64,000 bases of DNA from Microvirga flavescens (lineage in GTDB: Bacteria; Pseudomonadota; Alphaproteobacteria; Rhizobiales; Beijerinckiaceae). Every line of letters begins with the position of its first letter. Positions within the stretch are counted from its first letter, which is position 1. Of the stretch, positions 25,889 through 34,190 are shown piece after piece. The notes under the pieces were generated by a model. That model did not search any database and was not told the DNA's origin. It saw only the letters and a list, made by a program, of their open reading frames with translations. Location: positions 140,136-204,135 of the forward strand of contig NZ_QMKH01000007.1 in the NCBI RefSeq assembly GCF_003290125.1, in the 5' to 3' direction. A program made the translations under genes and the position numbers.

Positions 25889-26287
25889 TTAAAGTTTCAG
25901 TTGTTTGATACGAGTGCTCTTCATAGGCAACTCGAACATAGCGCCTCCCTCAACTCTTTCGGCGAGTGCCTCCATGCCCTCCCATAGAGCCAAGATCCGC
26001 TCCGCCTGCTTGATGAAGGGCGCCTTGTAGAGACCTTTGGATAGGAAAAATCCGATCAGGCGAGAGCTTCGAAAGATGGTGTACTCTGCCTTGTTGCGAG
26101 TGATGCGCCGGTCACCAGAGATTATAACCCAACGCCCCTCTCTATTGAGCACAGTGATCCACTCCGGATCCTTGACGCCAGCACTAAACCGTTCACGAAG
26201 ATGAATGATTTCGTGCTGTCCTATGAACAGCGCATTTAGAGCTCTAGCGAGCGGAGGTGGCAAGTTTTCGTCAACGAGAACTTTCAC
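25889..26287 (-). CDS. PIN-like (DUF5615-type) putative toxin
   Basis: A 132-aa protein with the DUF5615/PIN-like opening MKVLVDENLPPPLARAL, in which the Asp-Glu would be metal-binding. Further acidic positions are GVKDPEWI and ISGDRRITRN, where the family has a conserved Asp. PIN-like proteins are candidate ribonucleases and often act as toxins of VapC-like pairs. The ATG overlaps the stop of the upstream HTH-DUF433 gene by 4 nt, a typical antitoxin-first arrangement. GC content is visibly lower than in its neighbours. Toxin activity is inferred. Confidence 0.72.
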   Translation of the reverse strand: MKVLVDENLPPPLARALNALFIGQHEIIHLRERFSAGVKDPEWITVLNREGRWVIISGDRRITRNKAEYTIFRSSRLIGFFLSKGLYKAPFIKQAERILALWEGMEALAERVEGGAMFELPMKSTRIKQLKL

Positions 26288-26982
26288 GCGGCGCGCAGAT
26301 ATTCTTCAAACCTCATCGCGTCCCGGACGACACCAACCGGAACCTCGTAGAGGTGTGCCACTCGATCAACTGAGCCCTCGGCCTCGACCGCATCTGCAAG
26401 AACAACAGTTGGAACGCCGTAGTCCGCAACAATGGGCTGACCAAATGATCTCTGCGGGTCAATAACGACGGTATCCTTACCGTTGAATGGCCGCCAACGG
26501 GTCACAGCATCGTCTTCAATGTCGAGATCTTTGAAGGTGCGCTCGATTGTGACCTTGAACACATATTGGCGCTGCTTCAGATCAAGTAACTCTGTCTCAC
26601 CCGTCGTGAGCAAACTATCCAGGAATACTGTGCGACCGTCGGTCTTGAACCGGCGAGTTGAGAAAGGCCTCTCGTCCTTCACGCACTCCCTCGCATAGTC
26701 GAGGCAGTGTCGGATCGTTTTGAGCCCGAGCCCAGCCTCGATAAAGGCATTCACGAATCGAAGTTCGATGAGATCGCGGAAGCCGAGTTCAAGATGATCG
26801 TCGAATGTGGGGAGTTCTGGCGTCCAGAGCGGAGGCATTCGCCCCCCCTTATAAGCATACCCTCCAAGCCAACGGTTGATATTGCGACCGGGCACTTTAA
26901 GCAGGCGCGCGGCCTCCGGGACGGTATAGTAACCGACCCCGAGCGGGACGTTCTGAGCAGAAGCATTCGCACGCGTAGCCAT
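26284..26982 (-). CDS. HTH-DUF433 fusion, putative antitoxin/regulator
   Basis: A 232-aa protein. Residues about 18-45 (YYTVPEAARLLKVPGRNINR, then WLGGYAYKGG) form an excisionase/MerR-like helix-turn-helix with the WxxG after it. The middle (LELGFRDLIELRFVNAFIEA, then GLGLKTIRHCLDYA) is a MerR-like dimerisation segment. The C-terminal 50 residues (PIVADYGVPTVVLADAVEAE, then VAHLYEVPVGVVRDAMRFEEYL) match DUF433, known from small antitoxins paired with DUF5615. A DNA-binding antitoxin that autoregulates the pair is the natural reading. The pair sits 3' of tRNA-Gln in a lower-GC patch, suggesting acquisition. Confidence 0.75.
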   Translation of the reverse strand: MATRANASAQNVPLGVGYYTVPEAARLLKVPGRNINRWLGGYAYKGGRMPPLWTPELPTFDDHLELGFRDLIELRFVNAFIEAGLGLKTIRHCLDYARECVKDERPFSTRRFKTDGRTVFLDSLLTTGETELLDLKQRQYVFKVTIERTFKDLDIEDDAVTRWRPFNGKDTVVIDPQRSFGQPIVADYGVPTVVLADAVEAEGSVDRVAHLYEVPVGVVRDAMRFEEYLRAA

Positions 26983-27121
26983 GTCTGAATAAGTACCTGA
27001 CGGTTGTCCGAAACGCTAGAGGCTTGCAATGAGATCACGAAGCTTCGTCGCTCGAAGTTATCAAAACTTGAGCGTTAGACTTCTAAGATAATCAAGTAGC
27101 GGACTTAATAAGTTGAATTCT

Positions 27122-27195
27122 TGGCTGGGGGACCTGGATTCGAACCAGGACTAGCGGAGTCAGAGTCCGCGGTTCTACCGTTAAACTATCCCCCA
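27122..27195 (-). tRNA. tRNA-Gln (anticodon CTG)
   Basis: On the minus strand the acceptor TGGGGGA (27195-27189) pairs with TCCCCCA, followed by G and an encoded CCA (27124-27122). The anticodon stem GCGGA/TCCGC encloses the loop CTCTGAC, anticodon CTG. The T arm is CCTGG-TTCGAAT-CCAGG. At 74 nt including CCA it is a complete tRNA-Gln reading CAG. It would be a substrate of the GatCAB route encoded elsewhere in the window. Confidence 0.96.
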
Positions 27196-27435
27196 TCGAA
27201 GATGCTGATTTTGCTCGCCTTTTTGGGTTTCTTTCGCGAAACCGCAGGGGCAAAACCGTCCCGAACCTTCGTGGTGGGCGCTGAATATGACCTTTTTCGG
27301 CCCCGGTCAACAGGATCGACGATGAGATTTTCACTTCTGGCCTCCAGCGGAGTGGAAAGCTGCCGCTGGAGGGCATAACATCGCGCCCGGACCGGCTGCG
27401 CCCCTTCGAGACAGCGCGCGGCGAGGCAGGATGCG

Positions 27436-28224
27436 ATGCACTTGCAGCAAGGAATGGGCGAACGCCGAACCTTCGCCAACCGCTACGCCATCTCAGTGAG
27501 GCGGGTCGTCGCTTCCGAGCGGACAGAAACCGCCGACATGCAACTGGGAATCACCCTCACCTTCGTCGCGGGGGCGATCAATGCGGGCGGGTTTCTGGCG
27601 GTGGGGCAATACACTTCGCACATGTCGGGAATTTTCTCCGCAATGGCGGACAATCTGGCGCTTGGCGCTTTCGGGCTCGTCGTCCTCGGCCTTGGGGCGT
27701 TCGTGCCGTTCATCGTCGGCGCGGCCTGTTCGGCGATGCTCATCAACTGGGGCCGCCGCCAGCGGAGGGGGAGCCAATACGCCCTGCCCCTGACTCTCGA
27801 AGCCGTCCTGCTCCTGTGCTTCGGCATCTTCGGCGTGATTTTTCGTCCAACACCGGAGTCGGGCCTCGCGGCCGTGCCGCTGCTCACCTTCATCATGGGA
27901 TTGCAGAACGCCACCGTCACGAAAATCTCCGGCGCGCGGATGCGCACCACGCACATCACCGGCATCGTCACCGATATCGGCATCGAGCTTGGAAAACTGT
28001 TCTACTGGAACCGCCTCGCATCCGAGCCGGAGCGGCCCGCCGTGATGGCCGACAGGCGCAAGCTGCGCCTGCTGTCGTCGCTCCTCGGTTCCTTTTTCGC
28101 AGGCGGCGTCCTCGGTGCGCTCGGCTTCAAGTATATCGGCTTCCTGGCATGCGTGCCGCTTGCCCTGCTTCTGCTGGCGCTTGTCCTGCCGTCGCTGGCG
28201 CAGGACATGAAGCCGCAACGATAG
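27436..28224 (+). CDS. YoaK/DUF1275 family membrane protein
   Basis: A 262-aa protein with about six membrane helices. DUF1275 signatures are TFVAGAINAGGFLAVGQYTS followed by HMSGIFSAMADNLALG, LLTFIMGLQNATVTKISGAR and MRTTHITGIVTDIGIELG. A regular cation or anion transport function is not established for the family. The N-terminal 35 residues before TADMQLGITL are basic and extra-membrane. It stands alone after tRNA-Gln; the 27196-27435 gap holds no clear feature. Confidence 0.88.
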   Translation: MHLQQGMGERRTFANRYAISVRRVVASERTETADMQLGITLTFVAGAINAGGFLAVGQYTSHMSGIFSAMADNLALGAFGLVVLGLGAFVPFIVGAACSAMLINWGRRQRRGSQYALPLTLEAVLLLCFGIFGVIFRPTPESGLAAVPLLTFIMGLQNATVTKISGARMRTTHITGIVTDIGIELGKLFYWNRLASEPERPAVMADRRKLRLLSSLLGSFFAGGVLGALGFKYIGFLACVPLALLLLALVLPSLAQDMKPQR

Positions 28225-28346
28225 CGCCGGGCGGTTTTTCGAAGCCGCGAAAGACTGGACGGATCCTCCCCGCGCCACAGATGAGGTTAAACGACAGCCC
28301 GCCCGGCTGCCCTCACGTTTGACTTTCAGCGGAAAAGGTTCACGTC

Positions 28347-28943
28347 ATGGCGAAGACGATGCAAAAGAGTGCAACGGCTCAGAAGGTGCAATACAGCCAG
28401 CCCTGGCTGCACCAGCGCGGCGAGACCATTCAGGCGTTCGGCACCGTGCGGCAGTTCCCGATCGGCCTGTCATATGAGACACGGCTCTATTCCTGCCAGC
28501 GCCTCAACCAGATCCTGGCGGACACGCAAATCCTGCACGCGCTCTACAAGAAGCATCACTGGCTCATGCGCGGCCCGAGCTTCTATCAGCTGCATCTTCT
28601 GCTCGACAAACATGCGGATGAACAGATCGCCCTCGTGGACGAAATCGCGGAGCGCATTCAGACCCTCGGCGGCATCGCTGTCGGCGATCCGCGCCATGTG
28701 GCGGAATTCACGCGCATTCCCCGCGCACCCGATGGATGCGAGGAAGTGCCCGCAATGCTCTCGCGCCTTCTGGAGGCGCATGAGCTGATCCTGATCGATG
28801 CGCACGACGCCGCCTCGAAGGTGAACGAATACGGCGACGACGGCAGCAACGACCTGATCGTGTCAAACGTCATCCGCACCGGCGAGTTGCAGGCCTGGTT
28901 CCTCGCAGAGCATCTCGTCGACACGCCGCTCGTCCATGCGTGA
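28347..28943 (+). CDS. dps: DNA starvation/stationary-phase protection protein Dps
   Basis: A 198-aa ferritin-like protein with AAAAGG upstream of ATG 28347. The inter-subunit ferroxidase site is in HALYKKHHWLMRGPSFYQLH (conserved His) and LLLDKHADEQIALVDEIAER (Asp and Glu). Twelve subunits form a hollow shell that oxidises Fe(II) with peroxide and stores iron. The N-terminal 45 residues, with Lys/Gln and WLHQRGETIQAFG, are longer than in E. coli Dps and could touch DNA. An Irr-type box was not seen upstream. Confidence 0.93.
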   Translation: MAKTMQKSATAQKVQYSQPWLHQRGETIQAFGTVRQFPIGLSYETRLYSCQRLNQILADTQILHALYKKHHWLMRGPSFYQLHLLLDKHADEQIALVDEIAERIQTLGGIAVGDPRHVAEFTRIPRAPDGCEEVPAMLSRLLEAHELILIDAHDAASKVNEYGDDGSNDLIVSNVIRTGELQAWFLAEHLVDTPLVHA

Positions 28944-28953
28944 CGGGAAACGG

Positions 28954-28981
28954 AAGCGCGGAGCGTTCATGCTCCGCGCTT
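28954..28981 (+). terminator. Hairpin between convergent dps and clp genes
   Basis: A perfect 11-bp stem AAGCGCGGAGC / GCTCCGCGCTT (28954-28964 and 28971-28981, 6-nt loop) lies 10 nt after the dps stop and 16 nt beyond the clp stop. T-runs are weak on both strands, so it probably acts as a bidirectional terminator of modest strength. Confidence 0.6.
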
Positions 28982-28997
28982 GAAGACTTTCGCTCGG

Positions 28998-31889
28998 TTA
29001 AAAACGATTCCGTGTCACGGATAATGCGTCACTGGCGGGGAAGGTTGCTTCAAGCGCCTCGTCAAGTAATGCATCGACATGCTTCTTCTTTGCGCCATTC
29101 CCCCGTCTCTTGACGGGAGGCGATTTCTTTCCGGGTTTCTTGCCGGCTTTCTTGGCGACCTTTTTAGCTGCTTTCCCGGCAGCGGCCTTTTGCGGCGCCT
29201 CAGCCTGCGCCACCGTGAAGGTCACGTCCCTCTTCGCCTTGTCATAGCTGCAGACAACGCGGTTGCCCTCCTTGATGGAGCCTTGCAGCATCTCTTTCGC
29301 GAGCTTGGTCTCGATGAGCTGGCGGATCTGCCGGCGCAGTTCGCGCGCGCCGAATTCAGGCTGATAGCCTGTCTCGGCCAGGTGTTCGAGAACGCTGTCG
29401 TCAAAGACGAGATCCACGTCCTGCCCCTGTGCCGTCTTGCGGACCCGCTCGAGCTGCATACCGACGATGGTCTTGATCTGCGTCTTGTCGAGCGCGTGGA
29501 AAATAATGATCTCATCGATGCGATTCAGGAACTCCGGACGGAAGTGGGAGCGCAGAACGCCCATCACGCCCTCGCGCATGCCCTCCGTGGGATGCGTGGT
29601 GAAACCGGGAGCCTGACGCCCGCCCATGATGACGTCTGAAGCGAGGTTGCTGGTCGCGATGATCAGGGTGTTGGTGAAATCGACCACCCGCCCCTTGCCG
29701 TCCGTCAGTCGGCCGTCGTCGAAGACCTGCAAAAGAACGTTGTAGACATCCGCGTGAGCCTTCTCGATCTCATCGAGCAGCACAACGCTGTAGGGCCTGC
29801 GCCGCACGCGCTCGGTCAGTTGCCCGCCTTCCTCATAACCCACATAGCCGGGCGGCGCGCCGATGAGCCGCGCAACGGAGTGGCGCTCCATGTACTCGCT
29901 CATGTCGAGCCGGACGATGGCGTCCTCATCTCCGAAGACGACCTCCGCGAGCGCCTTGGCGAGCTCCGTCTTGCCGACGCCCGTGGGGCCGAGGAACATG
30001 AAGGTGGCGATGGGCTTGCGGCCCTCCTGTAATCCTGCGCGCGCCAGCCTGATGGCGTCGCTGACGGCGCGGATGGCCTCCTCCTGCCCGATGACGCGCT
30101 GGTGAAGCCGCTCCTCCATCCGCAGGAGCTTCGACTTTTCCTCTTCCGTCAGTTCGGTGACGGGAATGCCGGTGAGCTTTGAGACGATTTCCGCGATGTG
30201 CTCCGCCGTGACTTCCGCCGTGCTCGATCCGATTTTCTGCTTCCACGCGTCGGTGGCAGCAGTCAATTCCTTGGTCTTCGCGGCAAGCTGCTCATCGAAC
30301 TCCTTGGCGCGGTCAAACCTTTTCCGCGAAGTCGCATAAGCCTGCTCGCGCCTGAGTTGCGCAATCTCGGATTCGAGCTCCTGAATCTCCACCGGGCGGG
30401 AGGTGATGGACAGGTGCACGCGCGCCGCTGCCTGATCGATCAGGTCGATGGCCTTGTCGGGCAGGAAACGGCCCGTCACGTATCGGTCGGACAATTCCGC
30501 CGCCGCGACGAAGGCCTGATCCTGAATGGTCACCTTGTGGTGCACCTCGAGTCTATCTCTCAACCCGCGCAGAATGTTCACTGTCTGCTCAACGGTAGGT
30601 TCCGAGACGAAGACCGGCTGGAAACGACGCTCAAGGGCTGCGTCCTTCTCGATATATTTCTGATACTCGTTCAGCGTCGTCGCGCCGATCAGGTTCATCT
30701 CGCCGCGCGCCATCGCGGGCTTGAACACGTTCGCGACATCGAGGCCGCCCTCGCCGCCGCCCTGCCCCGCGCCGACGATGGTGTGAACCTCATCGATGAA
30801 GAGAACGAGCCCCTCCTTCTGCTCGGCGATCTCGTCCATCACCTGCTTCACACGCTCTTCGAACTCGCCGCGATATTTCGACCCCGCGACAAGGGAGTTC
30901 ACGTTGAGCTCGATGAGACGCTTGTCGCGCAGCACCTCGGGCACATCCCGGTTCACGATGCGCTGCGCGAGCCCTTCGACAATGGCGGTCTTGCCGACGC
31001 CGGGTTCGCCGATCAGAACGGGGTTGTTCTTCTTGCGCCGGGCCAGCACCTCGATGGTGGTCTCCACCTCCTTGGAGCGCCCGATCACGGGATCGAGCTT
31101 GCCTTCGCGGGCGAGCCTGGTGAGATCGCGGCTGAACTTGTCGAGCTGCGGCGTGTTGGTGGGAATTTCGACGCGCCCCTCCTCCGCGCCCTTGCCGACG
31201 ATGCGCAGCGTCTGCTGGCGCAAGGCCTGCGGCGTCAGGCCATATTTGGCAAGGAGATTGCCGGCGAAACTGTCCGGAACTTCCGCAAGGCCGAGCAGAA
31301 GATGTTCCGGCCCAACATAACTGTGCCCCAATTCGCGGGAGGCGATGAAGCCGCGGTCGAGCGCGCTTTTCACGCGCGGAGAAACCGCGATCTGCTCTTC
31401 ACTCGAGGGCTCGGCCCCCTCTCCTTTCGTTGCATTCTGGTCGATATAGGCGCGCAGCTCATCCGGCGAGACCTTGAACTGCTGCAGAATCGTCTGCACC
31501 GCATCGCTCTCGGGCAACTCATAGAGCAGGTGCTCGGTATCCACGACGCGCTTGCCGAACTGCACGGCGCGCTCAGCCGCACGTTGCAGAATCTCTTTCG
31601 ATTGCTCGCTGAAATGCTGTTCGAGATTGAGCGCCTCGCGCTCCTGCGCAGGGCCGCGCCGCGCCGAACCGCGCGGGATCGGAGGCACCTCATTCTGCGC
31701 GCCGAAAAAGTCGTCAAACAATCCGCCGCGAAAGAGCGATTCAAGCGGGGAGAGTGCCCTCTGGTGGCGGCTGAGTTGGGCATAATGATAATCGCAGACA
31801 TCCAGTTGCTTGCGCTGTCCATTTTGGATGACGGTCACACGGACCGAAGCCGGACGGACCCCACAGATTTCGCACAAATGTTGCGCCAT
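28998..31889 (-). CDS. ClpK/ClpG-like stand-alone AAA+ disaggregase with N-terminal zinc motif
   Basis: A 963-aa two-ring Clp ATPase with GGAGG 7 nt before the ATG. Residues 1-40 carry CEICG and CDYH (Cys6, Cys9, Cys32, His35), a zinc-finger-like head found in ClpK/ClpG. Clp-N repeats cover about 85-235. AAA1 has Walker A GEPGVGKT (294-301) and Walker B LFIDE (Asp366-Glu367). A short UVR-like middle helix lies at 505-545. AAA2 has GPTGVGKT (634-641) and VVLLDE (706-707). Where ClpA/ClpC have the ClpP-docking IG[FL] loop, this has QAPGFTTHP, so it probably refolds aggregates without ClpP. A Lys/Ala-rich tail ends in LLDEALEATFPASDAL. It likely confers heat tolerance. Confidence 0.85.
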   Translation of the reverse strand: MAQHLCEICGVRPASVRVTVIQNGQRKQLDVCDYHYAQLSRHQRALSPLESLFRGGLFDDFFGAQNEVPPIPRGSARRGPAQEREALNLEQHFSEQSKEILQRAAERAVQFGKRVVDTEHLLYELPESDAVQTILQQFKVSPDELRAYIDQNATKGEGAEPSSEEQIAVSPRVKSALDRGFIASRELGHSYVGPEHLLLGLAEVPDSFAGNLLAKYGLTPQALRQQTLRIVGKGAEEGRVEIPTNTPQLDKFSRDLTRLAREGKLDPVIGRSKEVETTIEVLARRKKNNPVLIGEPGVGKTAIVEGLAQRIVNRDVPEVLRDKRLIELNVNSLVAGSKYRGEFEERVKQVMDEIAEQKEGLVLFIDEVHTIVGAGQGGGEGGLDVANVFKPAMARGEMNLIGATTLNEYQKYIEKDAALERRFQPVFVSEPTVEQTVNILRGLRDRLEVHHKVTIQDQAFVAAAELSDRYVTGRFLPDKAIDLIDQAAARVHLSITSRPVEIQELESEIAQLRREQAYATSRKRFDRAKEFDEQLAAKTKELTAATDAWKQKIGSSTAEVTAEHIAEIVSKLTGIPVTELTEEEKSKLLRMEERLHQRVIGQEEAIRAVSDAIRLARAGLQEGRKPIATFMFLGPTGVGKTELAKALAEVVFGDEDAIVRLDMSEYMERHSVARLIGAPPGYVGYEEGGQLTERVRRRPYSVVLLDEIEKAHADVYNVLLQVFDDGRLTDGKGRVVDFTNTLIIATSNLASDVIMGGRQAPGFTTHPTEGMREGVMGVLRSHFRPEFLNRIDEIIIFHALDKTQIKTIVGMQLERVRKTAQGQDVDLVFDDSVLEHLAETGYQPEFGARELRRQIRQLIETKLAKEMLQGSIKEGNRVVCSYDKAKRDVTFTVAQAEAPQKAAAGKAAKKVAKKAGKKPGKKSPPVKRRGNGAKKKHVDALLDEALEATFPASDALSVTRNRF

Positions 31890-32019
31890 CGCTCATCCTC
31901 CATGCCGCAGCGAAGCGGGCACACGCCCACGCTCCTTGCATCGTGGAGAAGAGATCTATGGCTGACCGCCCTGCCGACAACCTCAGGCCACGGATAGCCA
32001 TGCTCTTTGACCTGCGGCG

Positions 32020-32922
32020 TTATGATGCCGCGCCGCTTGCCGCCTTGCCGTGCACATCGCGCGCGAGCGCAAGCCACGCGCGCGCCGCGTGAGAGAGATA
32101 AGCGCCGCGCCGCCACACAAGCGCCATGTGCCAATCCGTTTCCGGCTCATCGAGTAGCAATCGTCGAACGGATGGGTGCGCGCGCTGTTCAGCGATCATG
32201 CGCGGCAGAAACGCAACACCGAGCCCCGCCGCGACAAGTTCGACGATGAAGTCGATCTGCCCGCTGCGCGCCGCCACATCCGGCGCAAATCCACGCCGCT
32301 CGCAGGCATCGAGAATGACCTTGTTCAACGCAAAACCGGATTCGAAGAGGATGAACGGAATATGCGCCAGATCGGCAAGGCTGATTTTCCTGCCCTTGGC
32401 GACAGGATGCCCGGACGGGAGGAGCGCCATCAACGGCTCCCGACGCACGGCCTGCGCCTCGAACTCGTCGGAGACCGGCAGGAGCGACCCGGCGAAATCA
32501 ATTTCGCCTGCGAGCAGGATCTCTTCCTGCCTCTTGCTGCCATGTTCGACAAGGCGGATCTCGATGCCGGGATAGCGGCTGCGATACACGGCGAAGAGCG
32601 GCGCGAACAACGTGCTGCTGCCGAGCGGCGGAAGCCCGAGCCTGAGGACGCCGCGCTTCAACCCTCTCAATTCATCGAGTTCGGCAATCAGGTCGTCGCG
32701 CTCGGCGAGGATCGCCAGCGCGCGGCGATAGACGATCTCCCCCGCCGCCGTCATCTCGCTGCGGTGGCCGATGCGGTCGAGCAACGGCACGCCGAGTTCG
32801 TCCTCGAGCTGTTTGACAGCCTTGCTGACGGTCGGCTGCGTCGCGAATACGGCCTTGGCCGCCTGAGAGAAACCGCCCTGGCGGACCACCTCGACGAAGG
32901 CGCGGAGCGTGCGGAGTTCCAT
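32020..32922 (-). CDS. LysR-family regulator divergent from lrgAB (CidR-like)
   Basis: A 300-aa LysR protein. The winged HTH (residues 1-60) reads LRTLRAFVEVVRQGGFSQAA, then KAVFATQPTVSKAVKQLEDE. The inducer-binding domain includes GVLRLGLPPLGSSTLFAPLF and GQIDFIVELVAAGLGVAFLP. Its divergence from cidA/lrgA-lrgB genes follows the CidR arrangement, in which the regulator senses acetate or a related metabolite in Firmicutes. A strong palindrome lies in the 111-nt shared promoter region. It ends 130 nt upstream of the clp start. Confidence 0.9.
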   Translation of the reverse strand: MELRTLRAFVEVVRQGGFSQAAKAVFATQPTVSKAVKQLEDELGVPLLDRIGHRSEMTAAGEIVYRRALAILAERDDLIAELDELRGLKRGVLRLGLPPLGSSTLFAPLFAVYRSRYPGIEIRLVEHGSKRQEEILLAGEIDFAGSLLPVSDEFEAQAVRREPLMALLPSGHPVAKGRKISLADLAHIPFILFESGFALNKVILDACERRGFAPDVAARSGQIDFIVELVAAGLGVAFLPRMIAEQRAHPSVRRLLLDEPETDWHMALVWRRGAYLSHAARAWLALARDVHGKAASGAAS

Positions 32923-32938
32923 GTCTATTCCATATCAG

Positions 32939-32960
32939 AATTGATTGAATTCGATCAATT
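32939..32960. promoter_or_regulatory. LysR operator candidate between the lysR and lrgA genes
   Basis: A 22-bp imperfect palindrome with arms AATTGAT and ATCAATT around a central GAATTC; only one symmetric pair is mismatched. It starts 17 nt upstream of the LysR start codon and lies 74 nt before lrgA, in a clearly AT-rich island. It contains the T-N11-A pattern of LysR sites. Confidence 0.65.
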
Positions 32961-33033
32961 CATTTTCCACATGCCGCAACGCACCATAAGTTAAGGGCGT
33001 TCCCGGAACTTTCCAGGAATTCAGGAGCTTTCC

Positions 33034-33447
33034 ATGAGCATCCGCGCCCGCAAGATACCGGTTCTGATCCGCTTTGCCCTGCACCACAGCCGGGTTCTGC
33101 AGATTGCCGTCATCATCGGGTTCTGGGCCCTGGGCGAAGGTCTGGTCCGTCGGTTCGACCTGCCGGTGCCCGGCGGGATCATCGGCATGGTGCTGGTCCT
33201 GGCGCTTCTCGCCAGCGGCGTCATCAGCCCCTTGAGCATGCGGCGCGGCGCTTATTGGCTGCTTGCGGAGATGCTGCTGTTCTTCGTGCCCGCCGTCATG
33301 GCGGTGCTCGATCATCATGAATTCGTCGGGCTGCTCGGCCTCAAGCTCCTCGCGGTGATCGTCATTGGCACGGGCCTTGTCATGGGCGGCACCGCATTGA
33401 CGGTCGATCTGTGTTATCGCTGGCAGGTGCGCCATGCCCTTCACTGA
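33034..33447 (+). CDS. lrgA: CidA/LrgA family holin-like protein
   Basis: A 137-aa protein with four membrane helices. Family motifs are VIIGFWALGEGLVRRFDLPV, PGGIIGMVLVLALL and LLAEMLLFFVPAVMAVLDHH. CidA/LrgA proteins form holin-like pores or metabolite (pyruvate) transport systems with LrgB. The basic N-terminus (SIRARKIPVLIRFALHHSR) is longer than in Staphylococcus LrgA. It overlaps lrgB by 14 nt. Confidence 0.9.
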   Translation: MSIRARKIPVLIRFALHHSRVLQIAVIIGFWALGEGLVRRFDLPVPGGIIGMVLVLALLASGVISPLSMRRGAYWLLAEMLLFFVPAVMAVLDHHEFVGLLGLKLLAVIVIGTGLVMGGTALTVDLCYRWQVRHALH

Positions 33448-34141
33448 AGCGACGGCGCTTGCAGTCTTCTGGTCCGCCGCCACCATCGTGTTTTACATCG
33501 GCGCGCGCACGCTCCACCGGCTTCGCCCGTGCTGGTGGCTCTCGCCCCTGATCGTGACGCCGACGGCGCTGCTTATCCTCGCCCTAACCCTGCACACCGG
33601 ATACCGCGATTACATTCGCGGCACGCATTGGCTGGTGGCCCTGCTCGGCCCTGTCACCGTTGCATTCGCCCTGCCCATCTATGAGCAGCGCGCGTTGATC
33701 CGCCGTCAATGGCCCGTGCTTCTCATCGGGGTTCTGGTCGGCAGCGGCATCGCCATGACGACAGCCTGGGCGCTCGCGAGTGTTCTCGGATTGTCGGACA
33801 GCCTGCGCCTGAGCCTCATGCCGCGTTCTGTCACGACGCCCTTCGCCATGGCCGTGTCGAGCGACATCGGCGGCCTGCCGGATCTCACTGCCCTCTTCGT
33901 CGTTCTCACCGGCGTGTGCGGCGCGGCTCTCGGCGATGCCATGCTGAAATGGCTCCCGCTGCGCTCCAGCCTCGCGCGCGGCGCTCTCTTCGGCATGGGC
34001 GCGCACGGCGCGGGCGTCGCCAAGGCGCACCAGATCGGCTCAGAGGAAGGATCGATTGCAGGCCTCGTGATGGTGCTCGCAGGGCTGTTCAACGTCCTCG
34101 TCGCTCCGCTCCTCTCCTATTGCCTGCGAGCCTTCGCATAA
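33434..34141 (+). CDS. lrgB: LrgB family protein
   Basis: A 235-aa protein with six to eight membrane helices. Conserved LrgB segments are LLGPVTVAFALPIYEQRALI, then LRLSLMPRSVTTPFAMAVSS with the invariant Lys/Arg-Ser-Val-Thr-Thr-Pro, and RGALFGMGAHGAGVAKAHQI followed by SEEGSIAGLVMVLAG. It partners with LrgA. Translational coupling through a 14-nt overlap supports equal production. Confidence 0.93.
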   Translation: MPFTEATALAVFWSAATIVFYIGARTLHRLRPCWWLSPLIVTPTALLILALTLHTGYRDYIRGTHWLVALLGPVTVAFALPIYEQRALIRRQWPVLLIGVLVGSGIAMTTAWALASVLGLSDSLRLSLMPRSVTTPFAMAVSSDIGGLPDLTALFVVLTGVCGAALGDAMLKWLPLRSSLARGALFGMGAHGAGVAKAHQIGSEEGSIAGLVMVLAGLFNVLVAPLLSYCLRAFA

Positions 34142-34166
34142 AAAAACACCCGCCTTGCGATGGGTG
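34138..34166 (-). terminator. Terminator of the lipoprotein gene 34191-34580
   Basis: On the minus strand CACCC (34166-34162) and GGGTG (34151-34147) form a short hairpin followed by TTTTTTT. It overlaps the end of lrgB on the opposite strand. Confidence 0.72.
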
Positions 34167-34190
34167 CCCTCATATCGAAATCGAGACCGC

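Noticed and set aside
25870..27200. Integrated element bounded by att sites at tRNA-Gln
   Set aside because: The lower-GC pair sits beside the tRNA, but I found no integrase and no direct repeat of the tRNA 3' end, so no element was called.
27121..27378. Plus-strand 85-aa frame starting with Gly-Gly-Pro-Gly-Phe-Glu-Pro-Gly
   Set aside because: This is the well-known false frame produced by reading a tRNA gene backwards; the tRNA-Gln lies at 27122-27195.
30198..31997. 599-aa plus-strand frame
   Set aside because: Antisense to the Clp disaggregase gene, with no recognisable domain and an Arg/Leu/His composition typical of shadows.
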